A program made the translations under genes and the position numbers. From Alteromonas gracilis (GTDB lineage: Bacteria > Pseudomonadota > Gammaproteobacteria > Enterobacterales > Alteromonadaceae), in assembly GCF_002993325.1 (NCBI RefSeq), contig NZ_PVNO01000031.1, positions 372,001 through 436,000 on the forward strand: a stretch of 64,000 nt of DNA, written 5' to 3'. Below the pieces are notes generated by a model. It saw only the letters and a list, made by a program, of their open reading frames with translations. It ran no database searches and was not told where the DNA came from. This document shows positions 36,448 to 44,942 of this stretch, piece by piece; the first letter of the stretch is position 1; every line of letters starts with the position of its first letter.

Positions 36448-36506
36448 CTTTGTGTTTTTGGCATAAATTTAAACGTCTATTTTGAACTTTGTTGAGCGAG
36501 GCTGGT

Positions 36507-37475
36507 ATGAAAATTTTATGTTTAGGTGAAGTGCTTATTGATATGTTAAGCCAAGGTGCGGCGCCCAAAGATGGCAATATACCAGCTATGAAACCTTTTC
36601 AACCTTATGCGGGTGGCGCGCCTGCAAACGTTGCTGTTGCCGTTGCCCAGCTCGGTGGTAAGAGCGCAATGGTATCAAAAGTTGGCGACGATACTTTTGG
36701 CGCATTCCTTAAAGAAATGCTTGAGCACTACAACGTTAATACTGATTTTGTTTGGACCACACAAGAAGGTAATACTGCATTAGCATTTGTTAATCTAGAC
36801 GAAGATGGCGAGCGCTCGTTCGATTTTTACGTTGATAATGCTGCACATAAGCACATTTCAGAGCAAGATTTATCGACCATTGATTGCGATAAAAATACTG
36901 TGCTTCACTTCTGTTCGGGTTCAATTTCAGGCCCTGAGCTTATTCCTGGTACTGAGTTTATCCTAAACAAGGCGAAGGAAAACGGCATGATGGTGTGCTT
37001 GGATATCAATTATCGCCCAGCATTCTGGGATGACACGGCTAACGCTCCAACGCGCATAGACGAAGCGGCGAAGAAAGTGTCTATTCTAAAAGCAAGCCGT
37101 GAAGAGCTCGCGGAGCTTTATGGCGAAGAAAATGCCGACACAAAAGTACAGCAATGGTTGGAAAGTGGGGTAAAAGTGGTGTTAGTTACCGACGGTGGTG
37201 AGCCAATTCACTATATTACTAAGTCGTTTAGCGGCACGCTAGCATCACCAAAAATGGATGTTAAAGACACCACAGCAGCGGGTGACTCGTTTATTGGTGG
37301 TTTCCTGTATTTCCTTTCTACTAAAGTAAAAAATGCCGATGAATTTGATGCATGGGCAGAAAACTTTGAAAACGTAAGTGAAGCCACTGAATTTGCTATT
37401 CGCTGCGGTGCTTACACGGTTACTCAGTACGGCGCATTTAGTGCTTTGCCTACACAGGCTAATATCGCTAAATAA
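36507..37475 (+). CDS. PfkB-family fructokinase
   Basis: Carbohydrate kinase of 322 residues, probably phosphorylating fructose at C6. The PfkB signatures are YAGGAPANVAVAVAQLGG near residues 33-50 and DTTAAGDSFIGG near 253-264, with the catalytic Asp at about 260. ATG at 36507 follows GAGG with six-base spacing and is preferred to an upstream TTG. It is divergent from the ROK regulator. Sucrose cleavage by the amylosucrase 16 kb away would supply fructose, so the two may form one pathway. A terminator follows. Confidence 0.9.
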   Translation: MKILCLGEVLIDMLSQGAAPKDGNIPAMKPFQPYAGGAPANVAVAVAQLGGKSAMVSKVGDDTFGAFLKEMLEHYNVNTDFVWTTQEGNTALAFVNLDEDGERSFDFYVDNAAHKHISEQDLSTIDCDKNTVLHFCSGSISGPELIPGTEFILNKAKENGMMVCLDINYRPAFWDDTANAPTRIDEAAKKVSILKASREELAELYGEENADTKVQQWLESGVKVVLVTDGGEPIHYITKSFSGTLASPKMDVKDTTAAGDSFIGGFLYFLSTKVKNADEFDAWAENFENVSEATEFAIRCGAYTVTQYGAFSALPTQANIAK

Positions 37476-37493
37476 TTTATTTATCAGGCTGTT

Positions 37494-37534
37494 AAAAAAA
37501 GGGTTCACGTCAAACTGAACCCTTTTTTATTTTT
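37494..37534. terminator. Bidirectional terminator between fructokinase and efpL
   Basis: The stem AAAAAAGGGTTCA / TGAACCCTTTTTT has an eight-base loop (37508-37515) and is followed by ATTTTT. It serves the convergent fructokinase and efpL genes. Confidence 0.95.
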
Positions 37535-37595
37535 AAGTACTGGCAGCAGCGATATTAAAAGTGCCAAGTTATAGAGCTATCTGCATTAATTGAGC

Positions 37596-38171
37596 TTAGT
37601 GCTTATCTGCTCTGCTTTGGAACTTACGCTCTTCAGTGTTGACCTTAATCCACTCACCCGTGCTGATATACTCAGGTACCTGTACTACCAGGCCAGTTGA
37701 AAGGGTGGCTGGTTTAGTACGTGATGTAGCCGATGCGCCTTTAATTGAAGGATCTGTCTCAACCACTTCAAGCTCAACACTCATTGGTAAGTCCAAGGCA
37801 ACCGGCACTTCGCTAACGATAACAACCTGAATGCCGTCAGTTTCCTCGTTAATGAACAAGGCTTCGTTTTCAATACTTTCTTTGTTCAAGTGATAAGGGG
37901 TGTAGTCTTCCTTATCCATAAACACATACTCGTCACCGTCGATATAAGAAAACATTGCCGGGCGACGGGTGAGGTCTGCCATATCCAATGTGTCTGAGTC
38001 TTTAAATGTTTCGTCGTATTTAGCACCCGTTACCACGTCATACATACGCATGCGATAAATACTGCCACCAGCACGGCCTTGGGGAACAGATCGTTCGATA
38101 TCGCGAACAATGCACGTTTTTCCGTCAAATACCACGGTGTTATTCTTTTTAATTTCACTAGCCTTTGGCAT
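37596..38171 (-). CDS. efpL: Elongation factor P-like protein EfpL (YeiP)
   Basis: EF-P paralogue that relieves ribosome stalling at proline-containing motifs. It has 191 residues and three OB-like domains. [19 protein letters not shown] at the N-terminus, [21 protein letters not shown] in the middle and [17 protein letters not shown] near the C-terminus match E. coli YeiP closely. The domain I loop ([10 protein letters not shown]) carries Arg rather than the modified Lys of EF-P. AGGAAG precedes the ATG. Just upstream of its promoter region lies the palindromic element at 38276-38540. Confidence 0.95.
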   Translation of the reverse strand: MPKASEIKKNNTVVFDGKTCIVRDIERSVPQGRAGGSIYRMRMYDVVTGAKYDETFKDSDTLDMADLTRRPAMFSYIDGDEYVFMDKEDYTPYHLNKESIENEALFINEETDGIQVVIVSEVPVALDLPMSVELEVVETDPSIKGASATSRTKPATLSTGLVVQVPEYISTGEWIKVNTEERKFQSRADKH

Positions 38172-38275
38172 GGCGACTTCCTATTGTTTTATTTTACTCA
38201 GGCTACAAACCCAATCATTTGTCTCTTGCCATTCTCTGCGATTTTGCATGACGAAGAAAGTGTTTTTGCGGGCTT

Positions 38276-38540
38276 ATACCAATCCGCATAGATAAGTGCC
38301 CACTCAGAAGGCGCTGGTAAGTTTCCTAGCGAAGCGTGGGAATGCAGGAATGGTTGTTCCCTTTCAAATTCCCAGAATGAAGCTAGGAAGCTTGCCAGAC
38401 CTTCCCGAAGGGCGAGTTTAAAATCTCCGTACTCTTTGTTGTGTCACCTTGATGTAGAACCACTACACCTACGGTAACACGCCGCGATTACGAACATTTT
38501 AACTCTCGCTGAGTGGGTAATTATCTATGCGGACTGGTAT
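38276..38540. repeat. 265-bp MITE-like palindromic element
   Basis: The ends are 32-base inverted repeats, 38276-38307 (starting ATACCAATCCGCAT) and 38509-38540 (ending ATGCGGACTGGTAT), matching at 29 of 32 positions. Inside, CTGGTAAGTTTCCTAGC (38314-38330) pairs with GCTAGGAAGCTTGCCAG (38382-38398) with only two G-U pairs, and TGGGAAT (38337) with ATTCCCA (38368). A further 110 bases between the inner and outer right arms carry small hairpins. Positions 38441-38540 recur at 4124-4223. There is no open reading frame. It fills most of the gap between efpL and the ligase gene and ends at the ligase stop codon. No clear target duplication is visible. Confidence 0.82.
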
Positions 38541-40270
38541 TAACTCTCTATTAACGCTTTTACGTTAGCCAAGGTATCAGCTTCGTTGGCAGGCTTGTCC
38601 CAACGAATTCTATGTATACGTGGAAAACGAAGCGCAACCCCTGACTTGTGCCTTGATGAAGGGTGTACAGCGTCGAATGCTACTTCTAATACCAGTTCTT
38701 TTTTTACTTCCCGCACGGGGCCAAAGCGGCCCACTGCGTTTCGTCTTACCCAGTTATCCAGCTTCTTTAGCTCTTCATCGGTGAAGCCTGAATATGCTTT
38801 ACCAATGGGTAGCAGTTGATTGTCTTCCCACGTACCAAAAGTGAAATCGGAGTAAAAGCTGGAACGCTTCCCATGCCCGCGCTGGGCGTACATCATGACA
38901 GCATCAACAACCAGCGGATCGCGCTTCCACTTAAACCACTTACCCTTCGGTCTGCCGGGGATGTACTTACTATCGAGGCGCTTTATCATTAGCCCCTCGA
39001 CCGCCCGGTTTTGGCAAACGTCTGTGTGCAGCTGGCGAAGGCTTTCAGGGCTGGTAGCGGTGAGGGTTTGCGATAAAAACAGGCGTTTGTTATCTGTTTT
39101 GTTGAACCATCTTTCCAATGCTTGGCGCCGAGTTTTCAGCGTTTGTTCCGTCAGGTCTTTTCCATCTAGCACTAACGCATCGTAAACAATAAGCCCAACC
39201 GGTGCAGACGATTGTAGCGCCTTACTTGGTTTCTTTTTATTTAGGCGCTGTTGAAGGGCATTAAAGGTGTCCACATCCGGCTGTACCATGGACCAAGCCT
39301 GTAAGTCGCTTTTATCACTCGTTGTATTTCCAGTAGTTATACCTTGAGCGGTTGAGCCTTCAGATAAGTCATTGTCATGTTCCACGTTGTGGATAACCAG
39401 CAGTTCTCCATCTAACACCATGTTACCGCTAACAGACTCAAGTAAGTCGGGAAATGAGTGGCTGATGTCATCGCCAGTGCGGGAAAAGAGTGCTTTTTCG
39501 GGCTCATCCTCATTGGCTCCATCACTGTCAATAGACCTATCATTAAAAGCTTTACTTGACTTAACAACGAGCTGTACGCGAATGCCGTCGTACTTGTTTT
39601 CAATTTGCCATGTGTTTTCAGTAAATGCCTCAATATCGCTTTCTTCAATGGGGTGAGAGAGCATGACTGGGTGAAAGGTTACCGCATTTTCGATATCTGG
39701 CTTTTCAGCTTTTCCTTCTAGCCAACTAAGCATGTCAACGTAAGGAGGGTGAACCGCATGCCAAAGTGTTTCTATTTCTTTGATGTCTTTGTCGCCATAA
39801 TCGGCCAGTATTTGCTTTATAGAGCGAGCTGACACGCCTATACGCAAGCCTCTTGTGCCCAACTTTAGTAACGCCCAGCGTTGGGCAGGTGTCATCACTG
39901 TTAGGTAGTTGGCAAGGGTGTCAGATACTTTTTGCTTACTCACCGACGCGAAGGTTTCAACGACCTCGGTGAGACTAGGAAGGGAATCCGTAGGCTTACT
40001 GTATGGCCACAAATGCGCCACTGTCTCACTGACTTCGCCGACATAATCATAGCTCATAGCAAATAAGGCGGCGTCGCTGTGTTCAGTGATGAGCTTTTTC
40101 ACTGTGTTGCGCTTAAAAAAATCGAATCTCAATGTGCCTGCCATAGCGGCAATGGCCCATCCACGGTCGGGGTCTGGCGTATTGGCAATGTAGTCAGCTA
40201 TAAGCTGCGCTTTGGCTTTGTTTCCAGACGTGAAATACAGCTGCTCAAGTAAATGACTGAATGCCTCCAT
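38540..40270 (-). CDS. ATP-dependent DNA ligase of the ligase-associated damage response module
   Basis: Bacterial ATP-dependent DNA ligase of 576 residues, family of the cisplatin-damage-response ligases. An N-terminal helical DNA-binding domain (to about residue 190) precedes the nucleotidyltransferase core with the adenylated Lys in ENKYDGIRVQL near residue 226. Motif III-like LDGELLV, motif IV VEGLMIKRLDSKY and motif V KWFKWKRDPLVVD follow, then an OB domain ending in SRHKSGVALRFPRIHRIRWDKP. The start ATG overlaps the stop of the exonuclease gene by one base. Its stop codon abuts the palindromic element. An acidic insert of low complexity (about 300-335) interrupts the core. Confidence 0.94.
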   Translation of the reverse strand: MEAFSHLLEQLYFTSGNKAKAQLIADYIANTPDPDRGWAIAAMAGTLRFDFFKRNTVKKLITEHSDAALFAMSYDYVGEVSETVAHLWPYSKPTDSLPSLTEVVETFASVSKQKVSDTLANYLTVMTPAQRWALLKLGTRGLRIGVSARSIKQILADYGDKDIKEIETLWHAVHPPYVDMLSWLEGKAEKPDIENAVTFHPVMLSHPIEESDIEAFTENTWQIENKYDGIRVQLVVKSSKAFNDRSIDSDGANEDEPEKALFSRTGDDISHSFPDLLESVSGNMVLDGELLVIHNVEHDNDLSEGSTAQGITTGNTTSDKSDLQAWSMVQPDVDTFNALQQRLNKKKPSKALQSSAPVGLIVYDALVLDGKDLTEQTLKTRRQALERWFNKTDNKRLFLSQTLTATSPESLRQLHTDVCQNRAVEGLMIKRLDSKYIPGRPKGKWFKWKRDPLVVDAVMMYAQRGHGKRSSFYSDFTFGTWEDNQLLPIGKAYSGFTDEELKKLDNWVRRNAVGRFGPVREVKKELVLEVAFDAVHPSSRHKSGVALRFPRIHRIRWDKPANEADTLANVKALIES

Positions 40271-41286
40271 TAATCGCCTCCTTGCTCTTCTTCATCGTAA
40301 CCCACAAGGGAAAGCGCCCTTGCTTTGAACCCCATCTTCTCAGCCTGATACATCAAGGCATCTTCTCTACCGTGGGTCACCCATACTTCTTTTGGGTTTA
40401 CTTCTTCGATGGTTTGTAACAATTCGGGCCAGTCGCAATGATCAGAAATAATAAGTGGCAGCTCGGCATTTTTTTGCTTGGCACGAGCGCGAATTTGCAT
40501 CCAACCAGATGCCACAACCGGACGCACATTAGGTAAGCTTCGTGACCATCTGTCGGCAAGTGCCGAAGGCGGCGCAATGACTATCTCACCGGCCAAGGTT
40601 TTTTTATCCGTTACCTCAGATACTGGAGTTAACTCACCCAAGTCTATTCCCAATTGCTTGTATAAATCGCACAGTTTTAGCTGTGCACCGTGTAAGTAAA
40701 TTGGCTTGGCGTAACCCGCTTCGCGCAGTGCTAATATCACCCGTTGGCATTTACCTAATGCGTAAGCGCCTACCAGATGACATCGCTCGGGAAAAACCCG
40801 TAACGAATGAAGAAGCTTTTCAATTTCCTGTTCAATGGGCGGGTGTTTAAAGACAGGGAGCCCAAAGGTAGCTTCGGTAATCAATATATCGCAAGGGACA
40901 ACTTTAAATGGCGGGCACGTTGGGTCGTGTCGACGCTTGTAATCGCCAGACACCACAACACGGTAGCCCGCATATTCAATTAGGATCTGTGTAGAGCCAA
41001 GAATGTGGCCTGCAGGATAAAACGTGACTTTCACGTCATTAAATTCAATGGTTTTTCCTAACGTTACAGCATGCTGGTGAATCGCCATCTCTTCACCGTA
41101 GCGAGTTTTCATAATTGCCAGTGTTTCTGGGCTGGCATACACGCTGTTATGGCCTGCCCGTGCATGGTCTGCATGCCCGTGTGTGACAAGCGCGGTTGCT
41201 ACCTCATTCATGGGGTCAATGTAAAACTCACCTGATTCGCAATACAGGCCGGTATCATCAGTTTTTAGCCACGTTGATGGATGCAC
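40270..41286 (-). CDS. Ligase-associated damage-response exonuclease (MBL / CPSF-like fold)
   Basis: Metallo-beta-lactamase-fold nuclease of 338 residues, the partner exonuclease found with this ligase type and annotated elsewhere as an mRNA 3'-end-processing-like factor. The metal site ATALVTHGHADHARAGH near residues 29-47 and the VVSGDYKRRHDP segment are clear, as is VWVTHGREDALMY near the C-terminus. The GTG start at 41286 follows AGGA. It overlaps the ligase gene by one base. The helicase and phosphoesterase of the same module lie 3.7 kb away in the opposite orientation. Confidence 0.92.
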   Translation of the reverse strand: MHPSTWLKTDDTGLYCESGEFYIDPMNEVATALVTHGHADHARAGHNSVYASPETLAIMKTRYGEEMAIHQHAVTLGKTIEFNDVKVTFYPAGHILGSTQILIEYAGYRVVVSGDYKRRHDPTCPPFKVVPCDILITEATFGLPVFKHPPIEQEIEKLLHSLRVFPERCHLVGAYALGKCQRVILALREAGYAKPIYLHGAQLKLCDLYKQLGIDLGELTPVSEVTDKKTLAGEIVIAPPSALADRWSRSLPNVRPVVASGWMQIRARAKQKNAELPLIISDHCDWPELLQTIEEVNPKEVWVTHGREDALMYQAEKMGFKARALSLVGYDEEEQGGD

Positions 41287-41529
41287 TACTTATCATTCCT
41301 GCCAAATTAGAGAATGCTTGTTACTACGTAATCAGTCCCTTAAAACGACCACTTGAAGTGTGTAAGGCCAATAATTCAATAAGCGTGCTGAACTTATTGG
41401 CTTTACTAATTGTCACAAAATATGTCGATGTGCTTTCGAGTATTGCACTACACGACCTTTTAATTTAACTTCAACGCCCTACTAAAAAAGCTTTTTTTGG
41501 ATGCTCACAATAAATAAGGATATTGCCTA

Positions 41530-42345
41530 ATGTTACGTTTAAGCGCTTGTTTACTTGCTATTTCAACCCTTCCTGTTTTTGCCCAATCAACAGATATTCA
41601 GCATGAAGTTGCACTAGGGTTTTCTGATGTCCGTGATGCCGACGACAATTTTATTGGAGCGAGCTACCGCTACTATTTCGAATCAGTGAACATTGACCAG
41701 CAACCTTGGTCGATTAGCCCTTATCTTCAAAGAACGAACAATGTTTCTGTTGATTATTTTGGTATTGATAATATCGACAGCGTAAATGTACGAGGTGAGT
41801 GGTTTTACTCAGACGCGTTAGTTATTCGAGGTCGCTATGGGCGTGTAACTAACGACAGTAGATTCTATGACGAAACGTTAAATCGCTATGCTGTAGAAGT
41901 GTCTACCTTTGCGAATCAAAATTGGGAATACGGCATTGGTGTTGAGTATTTTCACCTTAATGAAGAGCTTTACAGTTCCATCAATGCTGGCGTTAGCGAA
42001 AAGCGTTCTGATTCAGAATTCAGCTACAGTGCATTTGCAAGATATACGAGCTTTGGGCAACGTTCTGGTAAGTTTTCTCCGGGGTGGGATACCAAATTGA
42101 AAGCAACACAGTTTGATGGTGAGTTCTCCGTTGAGCTAGATACAGATTATTACTTCCGTCCTGATTGGAGCGTGGGAGTGACCTACATTCACGAAAGCAA
42201 TGAAGTAATAGGCTCTGACAACGTTATTGAATTAGGCACTCACTACTGGTTTAACCCGCATTCATCTATCGAATTTGGCTTAGGTTATGATACCGACGAG
42301 AATCAGTTGGGCTCGGCTACCTTGTTAGGAACGTTTAGATTCTAA
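41530..42345 (+). CDS. Putative outer-membrane porin / beta-barrel protein
   Basis: A 271-residue exported barrel-like protein. The signal peptide is residues 1-18, ending PVFAQ. The rest alternates aromatic and polar residues in about a dozen short strands (SPYLQRTNNVSVDYFG, YGIGVEYFHLNEE, DTDYYFRPDWSVGVTYIHE) and ends in Phe, the outer-membrane barrel signal (LLGTFRF). It matches the general putative-porin type common in marine gammaproteobacteria. It starts the group of three genes that separates the two halves of the DNA repair module and has its own terminator. The substrate is unknown. Confidence 0.82.
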   Translation: MLRLSACLLAISTLPVFAQSTDIQHEVALGFSDVRDADDNFIGASYRYYFESVNIDQQPWSISPYLQRTNNVSVDYFGIDNIDSVNVRGEWFYSDALVIRGRYGRVTNDSRFYDETLNRYAVEVSTFANQNWEYGIGVEYFHLNEELYSSINAGVSEKRSDSEFSYSAFARYTSFGQRSGKFSPGWDTKLKATQFDGEFSVELDTDYYFRPDWSVGVTYIHESNEVIGSDNVIELGTHYWFNPHSSIEFGLGYDTDENQLGSATLLGTFRF

Positions 42346-42363
42346 TACGCTACTTAAGTGAGC

Positions 42364-42393
42364 AAGGGCCTTATTTATAACAGGCCCTTTTTT
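42364..42393 (+). terminator. Terminator after the putative porin gene
   Basis: The stem AAGGGCCT / AGGCCCTT has a loop of ten bases and is followed by TTTTATA. Confidence 0.9.
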
Positions 42394-42459
42394 ATACTTC
42401 ATCCATATAGTTGAGACAGCTTAAAGTAATAACTCGAGGGCTTGAGCGGTGCTGTTGTT

Positions 42460-43398
42460 CTATTGAAGTAGTGTCGATAATGAATCTGCCGGTGCTGCGT
42501 CTAGCGTTGCTTTGGAGAGGTGGGGATTATCGAGTTTGAGTACGGTTCTCTCTGATAGCTTCAGCGCTTTTTTGACATCGCTAAAATTAATGTACTTTTC
42601 AAATAACGCGGCGAAACTACCGTCTTGTCGAGCAATATTTAACCCTCTTTCTATTCGCAGCGCTAATTCAGGTTTCGACTTTGAAACGAAGAAAAACATA
42701 TAAGACGGGTAATACAATAAAACGGAAGGCTCTATGATAACGTCTGGGTCGTTTAGCGATTCAGCCTCTACTATCGCTTCATGGGCTGCACGAGGAAAAT
42801 AATCGATTCTGCCAGCTTTTAAAAGTTCAATGATAATGTCGTAATTACTGATCCCCAAGGTGGTAAATCCGTTGTGCTTTAGAATCTGAAAATCAGGCCA
42901 GTCGTGGCCTTGACCTGCAACAAAGCGCGTCAGGTCGAAAGCGCTACGAACATTTTTAAATTCATTTTGAGAGCTTTGACGTACCAAAGAGACGCGGTAA
43001 CCCATGATTCCGTTTAATAAGGGGACACGCACCGGAATGGCTTGCTGTTCACGTAGTTTTGACGTCACTGTCCAAAATACGTCGATCCCGCCTTCTTGGT
43101 TTAGCTGGCGCAGCACACGCTCTTGAACCAAATGGCCGCTACTTTCTACGAGAGAAGTTGGTTTAAGAGGGTCATCCGTTTTGCTGAGCGCTAATCTAAG
43201 TAGTGAAGAGTAATAAGCATGAGACTCATAGTCGAACTTACTACTTTCGACTATTTTAACCTCGCAATTGTTACAGGGGCGCTGTGATGTTTGTGCACTA
43301 TCTAACTCACTTCCAAAAGCACGTTGGCAGAAAAGATGCCAAATTATCATTACCGCTACAATTGAAAATAGCCCTATTTGAAATCGATTCTCTATCAT
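42460..43398 (-). CDS. Periplasmic solute-binding-like protein (family 3 fold)
   Basis: A 312-residue exported protein with an N-terminal signal/anchor (LFSIVAVMIIWHLFCQRAFG) and a PCNNC pair just after it. The rest resembles family 3 solute-binding proteins: a first lobe with GGIDVFWTVTS, a hinge, a second lobe with YDIIIELLKAGRIDYFPRAAHE, and a C-terminal RQDGSFAALFEKYI. No ABC permease or ATPase gene is adjacent, so a sensor or orphan role is likely. It ends with a Ser/Ala-rich tail. The ligand is unknown. Confidence 0.78.
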   Translation of the reverse strand: MIENRFQIGLFSIVAVMIIWHLFCQRAFGSELDSAQTSQRPCNNCEVKIVESSKFDYESHAYYSSLLRLALSKTDDPLKPTSLVESSGHLVQERVLRQLNQEGGIDVFWTVTSKLREQQAIPVRVPLLNGIMGYRVSLVRQSSQNEFKNVRSAFDLTRFVAGQGHDWPDFQILKHNGFTTLGISNYDIIIELLKAGRIDYFPRAAHEAIVEAESLNDPDVIIEPSVLLYYPSYMFFFVSKSKPELALRIERGLNIARQDGSFAALFEKYINFSDVKKALKLSERTVLKLDNPHLSKATLDAAPADSLSTLLQ

Positions 43399-43539
43399 AC
43401 CTCTTTACCTCAATGGCTTATGAAAAAGCCATTGGACCTGCTAACCTTTAGTACAGAGAAAAAGTTAGCAGGCCTAGTTATTTAGGTTACGTTTACCGTT
43501 CAGTATAGACACAATTTTCAAGATGCAAGCGACATAGTG

Positions 43540-44718
43540 TTAGGTGAGCTGCTCTACCTCATCATGTTTCAATTTTTGCTTTTTGTAAAAACTGCGCAAA
43601 TACATTGTTCGCCATAGGGCTTCAAAGGGACCTTTGTTGAAGTGCTTGGCAATAACGTTCGCTAAAATAACTTGCGCTGCAGAGAGGGCGATAGTGACCA
43701 GAAGTAAATCAAGCAACGTTACGCTGTAAATAAAGTTTGGAAAATAGGCCGGCATAATGATGCGGAACAGCACAGCGAGTACTATTGATTGGGTTAGATA
43801 GAGCGTGAACGCAACTTTGCCACAGTTTATGAGCGACTGATATAACCATGCCCCAGTATGTTTTATGTTTATCAGTACGTGAGCGTAAACCAAAGCGCAG
43901 AAAATGGCTGGAATACTAGTAAACATAGGTACTACATCTAATGTTACCTGTTCGAATAAAAATTGCAGAAGTGCAGTGATGATGGATGTGACGATTGCAA
44001 CCAACACTAATTTCTTAAAAGTCAGTGACGAAAAGCCGTGATTGAAAAAGCCTGTTCTATACAAGTATGCACCAAACATCATAAGCCCCATCGATTGCCA
44101 CAGCATAGTGAATGGCGCGACAATAACCGTAGACAGCATAAATGACGCTTGAATACCAAGCTGCGTTAAATAGCCGCTTTGCCACAAGGCCACTTCTTCG
44201 TTAAACGTTTCACTTGGTCGTGTTGGCAGTTTACCCCCCATGTCGTAAAAAAACGCCATGACGAGTCCACCAACTAACATGATTGCGCTTCCCACAATAA
44301 GATAGTTAATACTCTTCTTTTTGAGTTCACTTTGAGGAAGTGTGAAATGTTTTAAAATAAAAAATGCGCACAGGCTGTAATATAATAAGATGTCGCCGCT
44401 AAAAATAAATACGCCATGCAGTAGACCAAATACAAACAGCCATTTAAGTCTGGCTTGTGAGAAGTCTAGAAAATTGCGCCCGCGCTTTTCACAGGCCTCA
44501 AATTGTAATGCCAGACCCGCACCAAACAGCAAGCAGAACAGAGAACGAAATCGTCCATCCAAAAACAGCGTGTTGAAAAGTGAAATAATCGTGTCTGATA
44601 ACAGCGGCTCCTCAAAAAACGCGTAGTTAACATAACCGTTTTGGTGGAATGTAATGTTCATGAACAGGATGCCGAGGATGGCTAAGCCTCTAACGGCGTC
44701 TATTGAATGAATTCGCAT
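43540..44718 (-). CDS. DUF418 family membrane protein
   Basis: A 392-residue multi-pass inner-membrane protein. The N-terminal RIHSIDAVRGLAILGILFMN and the FRSLFCLLFGAGLALQ segment are typical of the DUF418/acyltransferase-3-like group. The C-terminal DUF418 region includes GKVAFTLYLTQSIV and a NKGPFEALWR motif. About ten membrane helices are evident, and the tail is basic. AAGGA lies upstream of the ATG. Its function is not established. It is divergent from the Lhr-like helicase gene. Confidence 0.87.
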   Translation of the reverse strand: MRIHSIDAVRGLAILGILFMNITFHQNGYVNYAFFEEPLLSDTIISLFNTLFLDGRFRSLFCLLFGAGLALQFEACEKRGRNFLDFSQARLKWLFVFGLLHGVFIFSGDILLYYSLCAFFILKHFTLPQSELKKKSINYLIVGSAIMLVGGLVMAFFYDMGGKLPTRPSETFNEEVALWQSGYLTQLGIQASFMLSTVIVAPFTMLWQSMGLMMFGAYLYRTGFFNHGFSSLTFKKLVLVAIVTSIITALLQFLFEQVTLDVVPMFTSIPAIFCALVYAHVLINIKHTGAWLYQSLINCGKVAFTLYLTQSIVLAVLFRIIMPAYFPNFIYSVTLLDLLLVTIALSAAQVILANVIAKHFNKGPFEALWRTMYLRSFYKKQKLKHDEVEQLT

Positions 44719-44942
44719 ATACGGTCCTTGTAAGAAAAATCGCTAATTCGTAAAGTCTAAGAAGATCGAAAACCCTGCGCTGAAGTTTACGCTAAGACAT
44801 TGCGCAAGAGCGAAGTGAAAAGTGTATCTAAACATTAAACGCGCTTAGGCTGATTACTTCCTGCACCTATCTTAAGGTGTAACAAGTAAACCTAACTAAG
44901 GTTTTGCCGTATAAGTGCTAAAAGTATTAACAAGAACCATCA

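Noticed and set aside
38172..38540. Possible small coding genes in the palindromic element
   Set aside because: Short frames (60-70 codons) cross the inverted repeats, lack ribosome binding sites and are not shared with the copy at 4124.
41484..41499. AAAAAAGCTTTTTTT as a terminator upstream of the porin gene
   Set aside because: It is an A/T palindrome with almost no G-C pairs and no preceding gene on the plus strand to terminate.
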